Shown here in pieces: positions 43,088 through 52,994 of a stretch of 64,000 nt of DNA. This DNA is from Deltaproteobacteria bacterium. Its GTDB lineage: Bacteria; Myxococcota_A; Polyangia; GCA-2747355. Made by a program: the position numbers and the translations under genes. The stretch covers positions 62,001-126,000 of the forward strand of contig JACKDQ010000011.1 in the NCBI GenBank assembly GCA_020633415.1, written 5' to 3'. Under the pieces are notes generated by a model, which saw nothing but the letters and a program-made list of their open reading frames with translations, searched no databases and had not been told where the DNA came from. Every line of letters begins with the position of its first letter. Positions within the stretch are counted from its first letter, which is position 1.

Positions 43088-43702
43088 ATGGGCGATCAAA
43101 AGCGAATACGGCGCGACCCCGAGGCCGCCCGCCAACTGATCCTCGATGCGGCGGCGGCGGTGATCGCCGAACTGGGACCCGATCGGGCAACGCTAACCGC
43201 GGTGGCAAGACGCGCCGGCATCAGCCACGGCCTGATCACCCATTACTTCGGCACCCAGCGCGCCTTGGTCGAACACGTGTTCGAGCAGCGAATGACCGCG
43301 TTGCGCCACACGGTGATCGAGCAAATGCTCGAGCGCGGGGGCATCGAGGATCTGCGTGCGCTAGTCGCCACGGTGATCAACGAAATTCAGGCACCGGAAA
43401 GCGGTCGGCTGATCGCCTGGGCGTTTCTCTCAGGTGCTGCGGCACGCAGCGATTTCTTTGCCCGCGAGAACCGCGGGATGGAGCAAATCGCCGACGTCGC
43501 ATCAACGCTAGTCAAAGCCGGCGAAGCACAGCGCGATACCATCGAGCGACTGATGATCTTGATTTGGTGCGCAGCAGTGGCCTACGCCGGAGCGAGCGAC
43601 GTGCTCTGGCCAGCGCTCGGACGCGAGGCTAGCGCAGAGCGTGACGACGCCTTCGCCGAGATGCTACAGCGAATGGTTGAGCGCGAACTCGAATCGACTT
43701 AG
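43088..43702 (+). CDS. TetR/AcrR family transcriptional regulator
   Basis: 204 residues. The N-terminal helix-turn-helix LTAVARRAGISHGLITHYF is typical of the family; the C-terminal ligand-binding region is all-helical and diverged. ATG 43088 is preferred over TTG 43079; no clear Shine-Dalgarno is present. The divergent arrangement and the inverted repeat in the shared promoter region suggest it represses the desaturase gene and itself, responding to a lipid-like ligand (inference). Confidence 0.9.
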   Translation: MGDQKRIRRDPEAARQLILDAAAAVIAELGPDRATLTAVARRAGISHGLITHYFGTQRALVEHVFEQRMTALRHTVIEQMLERGGIEDLRALVATVINEIQAPESGRLIAWAFLSGAAARSDFFARENRGMEQIADVASTLVKAGEAQRDTIERLMILIWCAAVAYAGASDVLWPALGREASAERDDAFAEMLQRMVERELEST

Positions 43703-43787
43703 CGTTACGCCAAACGCGTCGTCGAGCAGATCGCAAATGCGCCGGGTGCGCGAGCTGATCTGCGGCGCGCCAACCGTCGGCGCAGCT

Positions 43788-44612
43788 TCAGAGCACGGGC
43801 ACTTTGTCGACGATCGTGGCCAGCAGCCAGCACCCCGCGTGCTGCTTGGCCCAGCGTTGAGCCTGCACCAAGTTGTCGAAACTGGCCCAACAAGCGACGC
43901 GACCATCGGCACGCTTGGCGTAGACACGTACATCCCCGATCGCGACCTCGCGCGGCGTCGTCTCGGCGTCAGCGGTAAGGCCAACGCCTTGCGCGATCAG
44001 CGCGCAGCGTTCCGCGACAAAGGGCATGTAATAGCCGCTTGGAATGTTGGCGCGGACCCATTCGACAACCCACGGCTCGCGTGGGCCGGTGACCAGACCG
44101 CGCGCAGTGCCGAGCACATCGACGATATAGCTGCCGGCGGTCGGCAGATCGCGGGTAAACAGATCGTCATGCGCCCGTCGCGCGTGGAAGCGCACATTGC
44201 CAATATCGACGATCAGCCAGCGGCCGCTTCGTTTGGCGAAGTACTGATCGATCTGCGCCCGATCGGTGAACTTCGCGCGAGAGATCGCGATGCACTGAGG
44301 GTTGTCCAAAGGCATCGCCACCCGCGTTCGGCGCAGCGCTTGAGCTGTGCTCAGCAGGCGTTTCGGGCGAATCAAGCCGACCCTGGCATCCTCGCAGCGT
44401 CCCGGCCGCTCGATGCGAGCGACGACCGCGCATTCGAGCTCGAGAGTATGCGCACCGATCTCATCGGGCCGATCGGCGACCGCCGCTAACGACGAAAGAT
44501 GGGCGGTGGCATTCGCGTCGAGCGCGACAACGAAACGGTCGCCTGGGCTCAGCTGAGCTGGATCCAGATCCTGCCAGACCACACGACGCGCATCGCTCGC
44601 TTGGGGTTTCAT
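43788..44612 (-). CDS. Protein of unknown function
   Basis: 274 residues from ATG 44612 (MKPQASDARR); the frame is open 24 codons further upstream. No signal peptide or membrane helix is seen. The sequence has mixed alpha/beta character, a Cys-poor body and a C-terminal segment AGCWLLATIVDKVPVL. I recognise no family. It diverges from the exported ATP-grasp gene across 164 bp. Confidence 0.65.
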   Translation of the reverse strand: MKPQASDARRVVWQDLDPAQLSPGDRFVVALDANATAHLSSLAAVADRPDEIGAHTLELECAVVARIERPGRCEDARVGLIRPKRLLSTAQALRRTRVAMPLDNPQCIAISRAKFTDRAQIDQYFAKRSGRWLIVDIGNVRFHARRAHDDLFTRDLPTAGSYIVDVLGTARGLVTGPREPWVVEWVRANIPSGYYMPFVAERCALIAQGVGLTADAETTPREVAIGDVRVYAKRADGRVACWASFDNLVQAQRWAKQHAGCWLLATIVDKVPVL

Positions 44613-44776
44613 CTGCTTGATTGTCAGCGTTGCAGGCGCGTCCAACAAGCACTGCGATGGGGACGGCGTCCACCCAATTGGCACCGCCGAGGGTCGGAAT
44701 TCTTCTCAGCGGCGCAGCTAACTATTCGAAAACAGAAGGCAGCGGTTCTGGCATTTGCGTTGCATTTCGGCTGTGG

Positions 44777-46456
44777 ATGAGTCGACTCGTATCGATCCTG
44801 CTAGCCGCGCTGGTCGCCGCTAGCACCGCGCCGCCGGCGATCGCCGGCGGAACCGGTCAAGCAGGCCTAATCCACCCAGCCCAACGCCGGCTCGCTCGCC
44901 AGGGCGAGGTGTTTTATCGCAGTAACGGCAAGCGGCACATCGTCGTGCTGCCCTCGTTGACGCTGCGCAGCGACACGCTGGCCGCGATCAAAGGCGTAAC
45001 CAAGTACGAGGATCGCTCGTTTTGGGCGCTGCTGATGCTCAAGGATCCACGAACACGCTTGAGCATGCTGACCTCAGAGAAGATCGCGCCGGCCGTCGTC
45101 GACTATTACATCAACGACTTGCTCGGCAACCGGCAAGCGCGCAGTCGCCTGACGCTCTACAGCGCCAACGACAATCACATGAAACCGCTGACGACGAAGC
45201 TGCTCGAAGACAAGCCCGAGCTGCTCGCCAGACTCAAGCTTTCGCTCGATGCCGACAAGGACGCCGTAAAATTCGTTTGGCCATTCGTCACCACCGACAA
45301 GGAATGGAAACTGGCCGACATGCTGGGCATCGCGGTACTCGGCCCGGGAAGCGGCCAAACCGAGCGCTTCGGCACCAAGACGGGTTCCAAGCGAGCGTTT
45401 AGCTTGGCACGGATTCGCCAGCCCAGGGGCCGCACCGGACTGAAGAGCGTCGAGCAAGTCGTCGCGGCGGTTGACAGTCTGGTGACCGGCTATCGCCGAC
45501 AGATCCGTCGCAGCGTTGCGCTGAGCGGCAGTCTGCGCTTTCGCCGCGCTTTCGCTCGGGCCAGCAACGATCCGCATACCTTGGGCGTGCCGAAAAACGC
45601 GATGGTCAAACTCGAAGACGGCGTCTCGGGTAACGGCAATGCGGTCCTCGATCTGCGGCCGCTGTATTCACTTTCCGGCAAAGCACGAACGGCGCGCATC
45701 CGTGAGCTGCTCGGCAAGATGAAATTCAACGACGAGACGACCAGTTGGAGAAAGTTTGCCGAGGAGATCAACAGCATGGGCGCGATCGTCGAAGTTTTCG
45801 TTCCCAACGAAGGTTCGCCGAGCGTCCAAGTGATGATCACCGCCGGCGGCCAGGTGCGTGTGCTCTCGACCCACGGACAGCTGTTCGCCGACAAGGACCA
45901 GCAGGTCTACGCCGGCTGTCACACGATCGCCGATGCACCCTATTTGAAGGAACTCCATCTTGCTGGCGAGCGCGTCGGCAAGGTGCTGGCCAAGCGCGGC
46001 GTGCGCGGACGGTTCGCAATCGACTTCGTCGTCGGACGAGATCAACGAGGACGCTGGCAGGCCAACGCGGTGGAGATCAACCTGCGCTCGGGTGGGACGA
46101 CGCACCCCTACGAGATCGCACGGCTGCTGACCGACAGCAGCTACGACAACAAGCACGGCGTACTGACCAAGACAACCGCCGCCGGCAAGGTGCGCCAAGT
46201 GCACTATTTTGCCAGCGACAACTTCATCGACAAGGCCTTCCTCGGCATGTCACCCGCGCAGATCATCGCCCTCGCCAAGCGCAGCGGACTGCACTATGAC
46301 CGCAAGACCGAGACCGGCGTGGCGCTGCATATGATTCAGACCGTGACTAGCGTGGGGAAGATCGGCTTCACGGCAATCGGCGAAACGGCGGCGCAGGCTA
46401 AGCAGCTTTACCAGGATTTCCAGCGTCAGATGATCGAGCTCGCCAAGGCTCGCTAA
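44777..46456 (+). CDS. Exported ATP-grasp protein, peptide-ligase PGM1-related
   Basis: 559 residues. ATG 44777 starts a Sec signal peptide (MSRLVSILLAALVAASTAPP, then AIAGG). The remainder matches the pre-ATP-grasp plus ATP-grasp architecture of PGM1-like peptide ligases (pheganomycin pathway): substrate-side VKLEDGVSGNGNAVLDLR, and the ATP/Mg site AVEINLRSGGTTHPYE with Glu, Asn and Arg kept. Upstream extension is possible, since the frame is open 52 codons further, but that stretch looks non-coding. If the signal peptide is real, an ATP-using enzyme is placed outside the cytoplasm, which is odd. No peptide-synthesis genes flank it. Confidence 0.8.
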   Translation: MSRLVSILLAALVAASTAPPAIAGGTGQAGLIHPAQRRLARQGEVFYRSNGKRHIVVLPSLTLRSDTLAAIKGVTKYEDRSFWALLMLKDPRTRLSMLTSEKIAPAVVDYYINDLLGNRQARSRLTLYSANDNHMKPLTTKLLEDKPELLARLKLSLDADKDAVKFVWPFVTTDKEWKLADMLGIAVLGPGSGQTERFGTKTGSKRAFSLARIRQPRGRTGLKSVEQVVAAVDSLVTGYRRQIRRSVALSGSLRFRRAFARASNDPHTLGVPKNAMVKLEDGVSGNGNAVLDLRPLYSLSGKARTARIRELLGKMKFNDETTSWRKFAEEINSMGAIVEVFVPNEGSPSVQVMITAGGQVRVLSTHGQLFADKDQQVYAGCHTIADAPYLKELHLAGERVGKVLAKRGVRGRFAIDFVVGRDQRGRWQANAVEINLRSGGTTHPYEIARLLTDSSYDNKHGVLTKTTAAGKVRQVHYFASDNFIDKAFLGMSPAQIIALAKRSGLHYDRKTETGVALHMIQTVTSVGKIGFTAIGETAAQAKQLYQDFQRQMIELAKAR

Positions 46457-46470
46457 CCGGCCGTTGAACG

Positions 46471-46998
46471 CTAGTGCTGCATGTGACCGCCGGCATGCCC
46501 TTTGCCTGGCCCGGAAATGATCTCACCGCATGCGAGCATCTTTTTGCCGTAGTAGGGATTGCGAACGGCTTTGTCGCGCTGAAGCCAGCTGGCCTTGGCC
46601 ATCGAGCAAAACACGACGTTAACGTCACTCGGCTTGGACAAAGTCGCCCAAAGCGCCATCGGCCGGCTGAGCGCCTTGAAGCTTTCACGCATCGCCGCTA
46701 CATCCTTGGCTTTGGCAAGCGTCGCGGCAGCGGCGACCAGCTTCTGCGGCAGCTGGGCGTATTGCTTGGCATGCTCACCTTTGAGGCCCTTGGCGCTGAT
46801 CTTCTTAGCAAGCAGGCTGATCTGTTTGGCATGGTTTGCCACACTCGCTGTGCTGTCGCTGGCCAATGCCGATTGGATCGCGAGGTACTTTGTGAGCACC
46901 GGCTGCATCGCTTTGTCGAATCGCGCTGATGAGGCCTTTGCCGAGAGCGGCAGTGCTGTCGCGATCAGCAAGATAATCCCTTCGATAATTCTTCTCAT
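46471..46998 (-). CDS. DUF3347 periplasmic protein of the copper/silver efflux operon
   Basis: 175 residues with a Sec signal peptide (MRRIIEGIILLIATALPLSAKA). DUF3347 domain: YLAIQSALASD, then VVFCSMAKASWLQ and NPYYGKKMLACGE, the family's Cys/Met/His metal-site core. It ends in a His/Met-rich tail (HAGGHMQH). DUF3347 proteins accompany CusB-type adaptors and bind or pass on Cu/Ag. It is the last gene of the operon, 9 bp after cusA. Confidence 0.88.
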   Translation of the reverse strand: MRRIIEGIILLIATALPLSAKASSARFDKAMQPVLTKYLAIQSALASDSTASVANHAKQISLLAKKISAKGLKGEHAKQYAQLPQKLVAAAATLAKAKDVAAMRESFKALSRPMALWATLSKPSDVNVVFCSMAKASWLQRDKAVRNPYYGKKMLACGEIISGPGKGHAGGHMQH

Positions 46999-47007
46999 GC
47001 TGTCTCC

Positions 47008-50000
47008 CTAGAGGTTTTCGTTGACGGCTGGACCCGTCGATTGAAGCTTGCGGTAGCGATAGAGGTAGTACAAAGCGGGCACAATGACTAACGTCAGCAC
47101 TGCCGACGAGAGCAAGCCGCCGACCATCGGTGCCGCGATCCGTTTCATCACGCGTGCGCCGGTCTCCGTGCCATACATCACCGGCAGAAGGCCGATCAGC
47201 GTGGTGGCGACCGTCATCAACTTGGGTCGCACGCGCTCCACAGCCCCTACAGTGATCGCCACGCGAAGTTGAGCAGCATTGCTCAGCTGCCCCGCCGCCT
47301 GCGCGTCGTCGAGAGCACGGTCGAGGTAGACCAGCATCACAACGCCAGTCTCCGCGGCCAAACCGGCCAGCGCGATGAAACCAACGGCCGCAGCAGCAGA
47401 GACATTGTAGTCGAGCCCCCAAATCAACCACACGCCACCGACCAGCGCGAAGGGCAGCGTGAGCATCACGATGCAGCTCTTGGCGATGCTACGGAAGTGC
47501 AGATAGAGCAACATGAAAACGATCACCAACGTTAGCGGAATCACCTTCCACAGGGCCTCGCTGACCCGCTGCATGTACTCCCACTGCCCAGACCAAATGA
47601 CCGACACACCCGGCGGAAATTTTACCCTTGATTCCACCTCCGCCTTTGCCCGCTTGACGTAGCCGCCGATGTCCGAGGTCCTCAGATCGACAAAGATCCA
47701 GGCGGTGCGGCGCGCATTCTCGCTCTTGATCGCCGGTGGCCCCTTCTTGACCGAGATGTCGGCGATTTGCCCAAGCGGAACTGTGTGTCCCATCGGCGTC
47801 GGCACCGGTATACGGTGGAGCTTCTGCAAATCATCGCGCAGCTCCCGTGGAAAGCGCACGTTGACCGGGTAGCGCTCGAGACCCTCCACCGTATGGGTGA
47901 CGTTCATCCCACCCAGCGCACTTTTGATCACGTCCTGAACATCGCCGACCGTCAGCCCAAAGCGCGCCGCCTCGGTCCGCCGCACGTCGATGTCGATGAA
48001 GTTTCCGCCGGTCGCCCGCTCAGCATAGGCCGAGAGCGTGTCGGGAAGCGTGCGAAGCACTGCCTCGATCTGTCCACCCAGCCTCGACAGTTGCTCGAGG
48101 TCCGCGCCCATCAGCTTGATCCCCAACGGGGTCTTGATGCCGGTAGCCAGCATGTCGATGCGAGTCTTGATCGGCATCGTCCAGGCGTTGGTCAGTCCGG
48201 GGAATTGCACCATCGCATCGAGTTCAGCGACGATCTGCTTGAGCGTCTTGCCCGCCGGCCAACTGCTCCGCTCTTTGAGGATGATCGTCGTCTCGATCAT
48301 CGATAGCGGCGCGGGGTCGGTCGCGGTCTCGGCTCGACCGATCTTTCCGGAAACATGCGCGACCTGCGGATGCGCAGCGATGATCTTGTCGGTCTGTTGG
48401 AGCAGCTCCTTGGCCTTCGTGATACTCAGCCCGGGTGGTGTGGTCGGCATGTAGAGCAGATCGCCCTCGTTGAGCGGCGGCATGAATTCCGACCCGACCT
48501 TGCTCCAAGGCACGATCGTCGCAACAACTAGAGCCGCGCTGAGGATCACCGTGGCGCGGGGGAACCGCAATACTTGCTTGATCAGCGGTCGGTAGGCCCA
48601 GATAAAAAAGCGACTGAGCGGATTGCTCTGCTCGCTACGCATCCGCCCGCGCACGAAGTAATACATCAGCACGGGGATGATCGTAATCGCCAGAATAGAC
48701 GCAGCCGCCATCGCAAACGTCTTGGTGTAGGCCAGCGGCGCAAACAGCCGCCCCGCTTGCTGCTGGAGCGAAAAGACCGGCAGAAAACTCACAGTGATGA
48801 TCAGCAGCGAGAAGAACAGCGCCGGTCCCACCTCTTTGGCGGCGCGCAAGACCAGCTCGAGTCGCGTGTCGTCACTGATCGACATCAGGGGCCGCTGGCC
48901 ACCAGCACCCTCGAAATGTTTGTGGAGGTTTTCGACCATCACGATCGAGGCGTCGACCATCACACCGATCGCGATTGCGATCCCCCCTAAACTCATGATG
49001 TTGGCGCTGATGCCCAGCAAGCGCATGAGCAGCAGCGCCGCCAGGATGCCCAGCGGAACGGTGATGATCGCCACCAGTGCCGAACGAAAGTGCAGCAAGA
49101 AGATGATGCAGATCAAGGCAACAACGCCAAGCTCCTCGACGAGCTTCGAGATCAATGTCTTGATCGCACGCAGGATCAACTTCGAGCGGTCGTAGGATAC
49201 CTTGATCTCAACGCCCGGCGGCAGGCCGCTCTTCAGCTGCTCGAGCCGCTGCTTGACGCGTTCGATCACTTTGAGCGCGTTTTCGCCAAAACGCATCACA
49301 ACGATGCCCGCCACCGCTTCACCTCGGCCATCGATCTCGGCGATGCCGCGCCGGATCTCTGGTCCGAGCTGAACGTTGGCCACCTGCGCCAAGAGAATCG
49401 GCGTATGGCTCTTGTTGTCGACGCCGACGGGAACATTTTTCAAGTCGTCCACCGACTTGAAATACCCCTTGCCGCGCACCATAAATTCCGACTCGGCCAT
49501 CTCGAGCAGTCGCCCACCGACGTCCATGTTCGAGCGCACGATCGCGCGCTTAACTTTAGCGAGCGGAATGTTGTAGGCGCGCAGTCTCTCGGGGTCGACC
49601 TCTACCTGGTATTGCTTAACGAATCCGCCGAGGCTGGCGACCTCGGCCACTCCCGGCAGCGCCATCAACTCGTAACGCAGATACCAGTCCTGAATCGAGC
49701 GCAGCTGGGCCAGGTCATGCTTCTCTGAAACCAACGCGTATTGAAACACCCAGCCGACACCGGTTGCATCGGGTCCAAGTTGCGGCGTCACACCCGTCGG
49801 AAGGCGCCCTTGCACAAAGTTGAGGTACTCCAGAACGCGCGAGCGTGCCCAATAGATGTCGGTACCGTCTTCGAAGATCACGTAGACCAGCGAGAAGCCG
49901 AAGAAAGAATAGCCGCGCACGTTCTTGGCGTGTGGCACAGAAAGCATCGCGGTCGTCAGCGGGTAGGTGACTTGGTCTTCGACGACCTGTGGCGCTTGGC

Positions 50001-50163
50001 CCTTATGCTCAGTGAAGACGATCACCTGGACATCGGACAGGTCAGGAATCGCGTCAACCGGCGTGGTGCTCAGCGCCCATACGCCAGCCGCAACAAGCGT
50101 CCCCGCGAGCACTACGACGAGAAACTTGTTCCGCAGCGATCTCTCGATGATCCACTCGATCAT
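47008..50163 (-). CDS. cusA: CusA-type heavy-metal RND efflux transporter (Cu/Ag)
   Basis: 1051 residues, HAE1/CzcA-type RND pump with twelve predicted membrane helices and large periplasmic loops. The methionines that bind Cu(I)/Ag(I) in E. coli CusA (M573, M623, M672) have counterparts in LLYMP, LSMIETT and RIDMLATGIK, which argues for copper/silver rather than zinc/cobalt. It uses proton motive force. ATG 50163 follows GAGG at 8 nt and begins just after the cusB stop (50166). Partners are the adaptor and outer-membrane genes upstream. Confidence 0.95.
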   Translation of the reverse strand: MIEWIIERSLRNKFLVVVLAGTLVAAGVWALSTTPVDAIPDLSDVQVIVFTEHKGQAPQVVEDQVTYPLTTAMLSVPHAKNVRGYSFFGFSLVYVIFEDGTDIYWARSRVLEYLNFVQGRLPTGVTPQLGPDATGVGWVFQYALVSEKHDLAQLRSIQDWYLRYELMALPGVAEVASLGGFVKQYQVEVDPERLRAYNIPLAKVKRAIVRSNMDVGGRLLEMAESEFMVRGKGYFKSVDDLKNVPVGVDNKSHTPILLAQVANVQLGPEIRRGIAEIDGRGEAVAGIVVMRFGENALKVIERVKQRLEQLKSGLPPGVEIKVSYDRSKLILRAIKTLISKLVEELGVVALICIIFLLHFRSALVAIITVPLGILAALLLMRLLGISANIMSLGGIAIAIGVMVDASIVMVENLHKHFEGAGGQRPLMSISDDTRLELVLRAAKEVGPALFFSLLIITVSFLPVFSLQQQAGRLFAPLAYTKTFAMAAASILAITIIPVLMYYFVRGRMRSEQSNPLSRFFIWAYRPLIKQVLRFPRATVILSAALVVATIVPWSKVGSEFMPPLNEGDLLYMPTTPPGLSITKAKELLQQTDKIIAAHPQVAHVSGKIGRAETATDPAPLSMIETTIILKERSSWPAGKTLKQIVAELDAMVQFPGLTNAWTMPIKTRIDMLATGIKTPLGIKLMGADLEQLSRLGGQIEAVLRTLPDTLSAYAERATGGNFIDIDVRRTEAARFGLTVGDVQDVIKSALGGMNVTHTVEGLERYPVNVRFPRELRDDLQKLHRIPVPTPMGHTVPLGQIADISVKKGPPAIKSENARRTAWIFVDLRTSDIGGYVKRAKAEVESRVKFPPGVSVIWSGQWEYMQRVSEALWKVIPLTLVIVFMLLYLHFRSIAKSCIVMLTLPFALVGGVWLIWGLDYNVSAAAAVGFIALAGLAAETGVVMLVYLDRALDDAQAAGQLSNAAQLRVAITVGAVERVRPKLMTVATTLIGLLPVMYGTETGARVMKRIAAPMVGGLLSSAVLTLVIVPALYYLYRYRKLQSTGPAVNENL

Positions 50164-50165
50164 GA

Positions 50166-51614
50166 TCAGCGGCCTCGCGCATTCGGCTTGCGCCGAGCGC
50201 CAGGGACGGTTTCCTGTTTGACCAACTCCATCCCACAAATTGGACAGCTACCGCTCCGCGCACCTCTGATCGCTGGATGCATCGGGCAGCTCCAGACCTC
50301 GCCGGCGATGTGATCCGCGCCGGTGCGCGTCGGCTGACTCGACGCCGTGGACGCGACGTTGCGCTGCAGCCGCGCCGACATCAGCTTTTGCAGCGCCTCC
50401 TGAAGTTGACTCTCTGAATCCAAAAGGAACTGGCCCGAGGTCACGACCTGCTCGCCCTCCTGGAGTCCAGAGATCACCTCAGTCGTGTGGTCATCGGAAG
50501 CCAGACCGGTAACGATCTCACGTGGCTGATACTTGCCGAGGCCCTTGGTGACGAAGACCAACAAGCGTTCGCCCGAATAGAGGATCGCCTCGGTCGGAAC
50601 CGTCAGCACATTTTCACGGCGCTGCGTCTCGATGCGCACCGTGGTGAACATACCCGGCTTGAGTTGCAGGTTAGGATTTACGAACTCAAGGCGCACGGTC
50701 AGCGTACGGGTCTTGCGGTCGATCGTCGGATAGATATAGCTAACCTTGCCGGTATAGAGCCGGCCGCGTTGGTAGGAGAGTTCCATCGTTGCGGGCTGGC
50801 CCACGCGCACCCAGGGCGCGTCGAACTCGTATACTTGAGCATGAACCCAAATCGCCGAAAGCTTGCCGATGCGAAACAGGTCCTGCCCAGCGTTGACGCG
50901 CGTGCCTTGCACGATGTTCTTGTGCAGCACATAGCCGCCACGGGGCGCCGTGATCGTCAGCGTACGTTTGACCTGTTTCGACGCGGCCAGGCTCTCGATA
51001 TATGCGTCGCTCAGATCCCAATAGCCAAACTTAACGCGAGCCGCCCGAGTGAGCGGGCTGTCTTTGCCGGTAGTCCGCAGCGCGACGAGATATTCCTCGA
51101 GCGCAGCAACCAGTTCCGGGGAGTAGATGCGAAACAGCGGCTGCCCCTTGCGCACCTTGATACCGGTCTGATCGACATACAGTTTCTCGACCCAGCCCGA
51201 GAACTTCAGGTTAACCACCGACAATAGGTCCTCGGCGATCACCACCTCGCCGATGGTCCGCACTTTTCGCCCGACACTGCCGCGCTTGACCGTAGCGACG
51301 CGCATGCCCATGTTCTGGACCATCACCGGATCGACCGCGATCTGACCTGCACTGGGGACGTGATCGCCAGAAGGCTGCTTCTTGATCGGTGTCAGATCCA
51401 TTCCGCAGATCGGACAAGTCCCCGGCCCTTCTTGGACGACCTGCGGATGCATCCCGCAGGTGTAAAGCTGTCGCGACGACGACCGCTGGGCGTGCGCCGG
51501 CCCAAGTATCGAGGGCGTCGCTCCGCGACCCTGCCAGGCAATCCAGCTGGCCAGGCCTCCGGCAAGCAGCGCTAGGGTGAGCATCATCAGGCTGAGCTGT
51601 TTTCGACGCGCCAT
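50166..51614 (-). CDS. cusB: CusB-type periplasmic adaptor with two heavy-metal-binding (HMBD) motifs
   Basis: 482 residues, membrane-fusion adaptor linking CusA to the outer-membrane channel. The N-terminus has a membrane/signal segment, then YTCGMHPQVV...CPICGMDL (51-72), a YHS-like heavy-metal-binding motif; the barrel-sandwich/lipoyl core follows (GYVLHKNIVQGTRVNAGQDL). A second, near-identical motif, SCPMHPAIRG...CPICGMEL, ends the protein (about 447-473). Most CusB proteins have at most one. AGGAGGAGCGCG precedes ATG 51614. Confidence 0.94.
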   Translation of the reverse strand: MARRKQLSLMMLTLALLAGGLASWIAWQGRGATPSILGPAHAQRSSSRQLYTCGMHPQVVQEGPGTCPICGMDLTPIKKQPSGDHVPSAGQIAVDPVMVQNMGMRVATVKRGSVGRKVRTIGEVVIAEDLLSVVNLKFSGWVEKLYVDQTGIKVRKGQPLFRIYSPELVAALEEYLVALRTTGKDSPLTRAARVKFGYWDLSDAYIESLAASKQVKRTLTITAPRGGYVLHKNIVQGTRVNAGQDLFRIGKLSAIWVHAQVYEFDAPWVRVGQPATMELSYQRGRLYTGKVSYIYPTIDRKTRTLTVRLEFVNPNLQLKPGMFTTVRIETQRRENVLTVPTEAILYSGERLLVFVTKGLGKYQPREIVTGLASDDHTTEVISGLQEGEQVVTSGQFLLDSESQLQEALQKLMSARLQRNVASTASSQPTRTGADHIAGEVWSCPMHPAIRGARSGSCPICGMELVKQETVPGARRKPNARGR

Positions 51615-51624
51615 CGCGCTCCTC

Positions 51625-52878
51625 CTATTGCGGCAACCGACCGAGCTGGGCTTCGATCTCGACGCGCGCACGATGAGTGCGAATCTCCGCCCGTCGAATC
51701 GTCCGCTCGAACGCCAAGAGTTCTAGCTCGGCTTGAAACAGCGAGGCAAAGTCGACGCGTCCGACCTGAAAGCCTGCGAGGGTCGCATCGAGCGCCCGGT
51801 GTGCCAGCGGCATCAAGACCGTTCGATACCTTTTCGCCGCTCGCTGGGCGCGCCGCCAAGCAGCAACCTCGGCCGCCACGTTGGCGCGAATCTGAGCGAT
51901 CAACGCGCGCCGCTGGTGCTGCGCTTTGCTGGCCAGCAATCGCTGAGCCTGCACCTCGCTGCCAAAACGGCGGGCGTAGAAGATCGGCAACGGCAACGCG
52001 ATTCCCAAGCTGATGAAGTCGGTCCCACGATCGGTGCCGGCCCGGCTGCGAATCCGGTAACCGAGCCAAGCGGTCAGGTCGGGATATCCCGCGCGTGCTG
52101 CCCGGCGCGACATTGCCGCGTGGGTCAGTGCACGCTGCCGGTGAAGACGAACCGCCGGGCGGTCGCCCAGCGAGCGCGTCAGCGCGCGCGGCTCTCGGGG
52201 CGCAGCGAGCGCGGCCAGTTGAGCGGGCGTCTCGATCGCCAGCGGTGGCTCACGATCGAGTGCCGCGTTGATCTTTGCGCGCAAGGCAAGGTCATCGCGA
52301 TCGAAGTCCTCGAGGTCGTCTTTGAGCTTCTCGAGCAGCAACGTCAGGCGCAACAAGTCCTGCTGCCCCTTGGCTCCGACGGTGTATTTGGCTTGCACAA
52401 TGCTGACAAACTGCTCGACGAGTTTGACGTGCTGCTCGGTGACTTTGCGCAGCTGCCGCACCAGCGTTAGCTGATAGTAGGCGCGCTTGACCGCCACTCG
52501 CAGCTGCAGCGTCGCCTCGGCCAGCGAGATCTGCGCCTCTGCAAGCTGGCCCTCGGCTTGTTGGCGACGCGCCGCGGTTTTGCCGGGAAAGAGGAAGGTC
52601 TGCTGTAGCTTGAGCTGCAGACCACTCATCGGATGGTCGCCCGGTCGCCAACTGTCGATCGGCATGTTGCTGTACTCGATGGCCAGTTGTGGATCGTGCC
52701 AACTGCTGGCGCGACGCAGGCGGTGCTTGAGCGCATCGCGCTTGGCCTTGATCCCCGCAAGCGATGGATTGGCACGGACGGCCTGATCGGCCAACTGCTC
52801 AGCGCGATCAATGTCAGCCTTGGCCTGATTCGACGTCAGCACGACCATTGCGGCGACCAGACCCATCATGCGCACCAT
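51625..52878 (-). CDS. cusC: TolC-family outer-membrane efflux channel (CusC-like)
   Basis: 417 residues. A signal peptide (MVRMMGLVAAMVVLTSNQAKA) precedes two long heptad-rich helical segments and strands of the TolC fold. There is no lipobox, unlike E. coli CusC. CAGGAGCTCGG precedes ATG 52878. First gene of the operon; a -24/-12 promoter begins 36 nt upstream. The order cusC-cusB-cusA-DUF3347 is collinear with short gaps (10, 2 and 9 bp). Confidence 0.9.
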   Translation of the reverse strand: MVRMMGLVAAMVVLTSNQAKADIDRAEQLADQAVRANPSLAGIKAKRDALKHRLRRASSWHDPQLAIEYSNMPIDSWRPGDHPMSGLQLKLQQTFLFPGKTAARRQQAEGQLAEAQISLAEATLQLRVAVKRAYYQLTLVRQLRKVTEQHVKLVEQFVSIVQAKYTVGAKGQQDLLRLTLLLEKLKDDLEDFDRDDLALRAKINAALDREPPLAIETPAQLAALAAPREPRALTRSLGDRPAVRLHRQRALTHAAMSRRAARAGYPDLTAWLGYRIRSRAGTDRGTDFISLGIALPLPIFYARRFGSEVQAQRLLASKAQHQRRALIAQIRANVAAEVAAWRRAQRAAKRYRTVLMPLAHRALDATLAGFQVGRVDFASLFQAELELLAFERTIRRAEIRTHRARVEIEAQLGRLPQ

Positions 52879-52913
52879 CGTTTCCGAGCTCCTGTGCTGT
52901 TCGGCGCAGGGTA

Positions 52914-52928
52914 GCAATATCGGCGCCA
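52914..52928 (-). promoter_or_regulatory. Sigma54 promoter of the cus operon
   Basis: On the minus strand the sequence reads TGGCGCCGATATTGC, followed by T: -24 TGGC and -12 TTGC, with GG-N10-GC spacing. Predicted transcription start is about 52902, giving a leader of about 24 nt that carries the Shine-Dalgarno of cusC. The divergent gene pair encodes a sigma54 activator. Confidence 0.7.
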
Positions 52929-52994
52929 TAACGGCAAACGGCCACAACTGGCCCAGTGGAGCCGGAAAATCCGCGCATTACGCCGCTCGCTGCC

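Noticed and set aside
42373..43632. 419-codon frame on the plus strand
   Set aside because: Antisense to the desaturase and out of frame with TetR; both are well supported.
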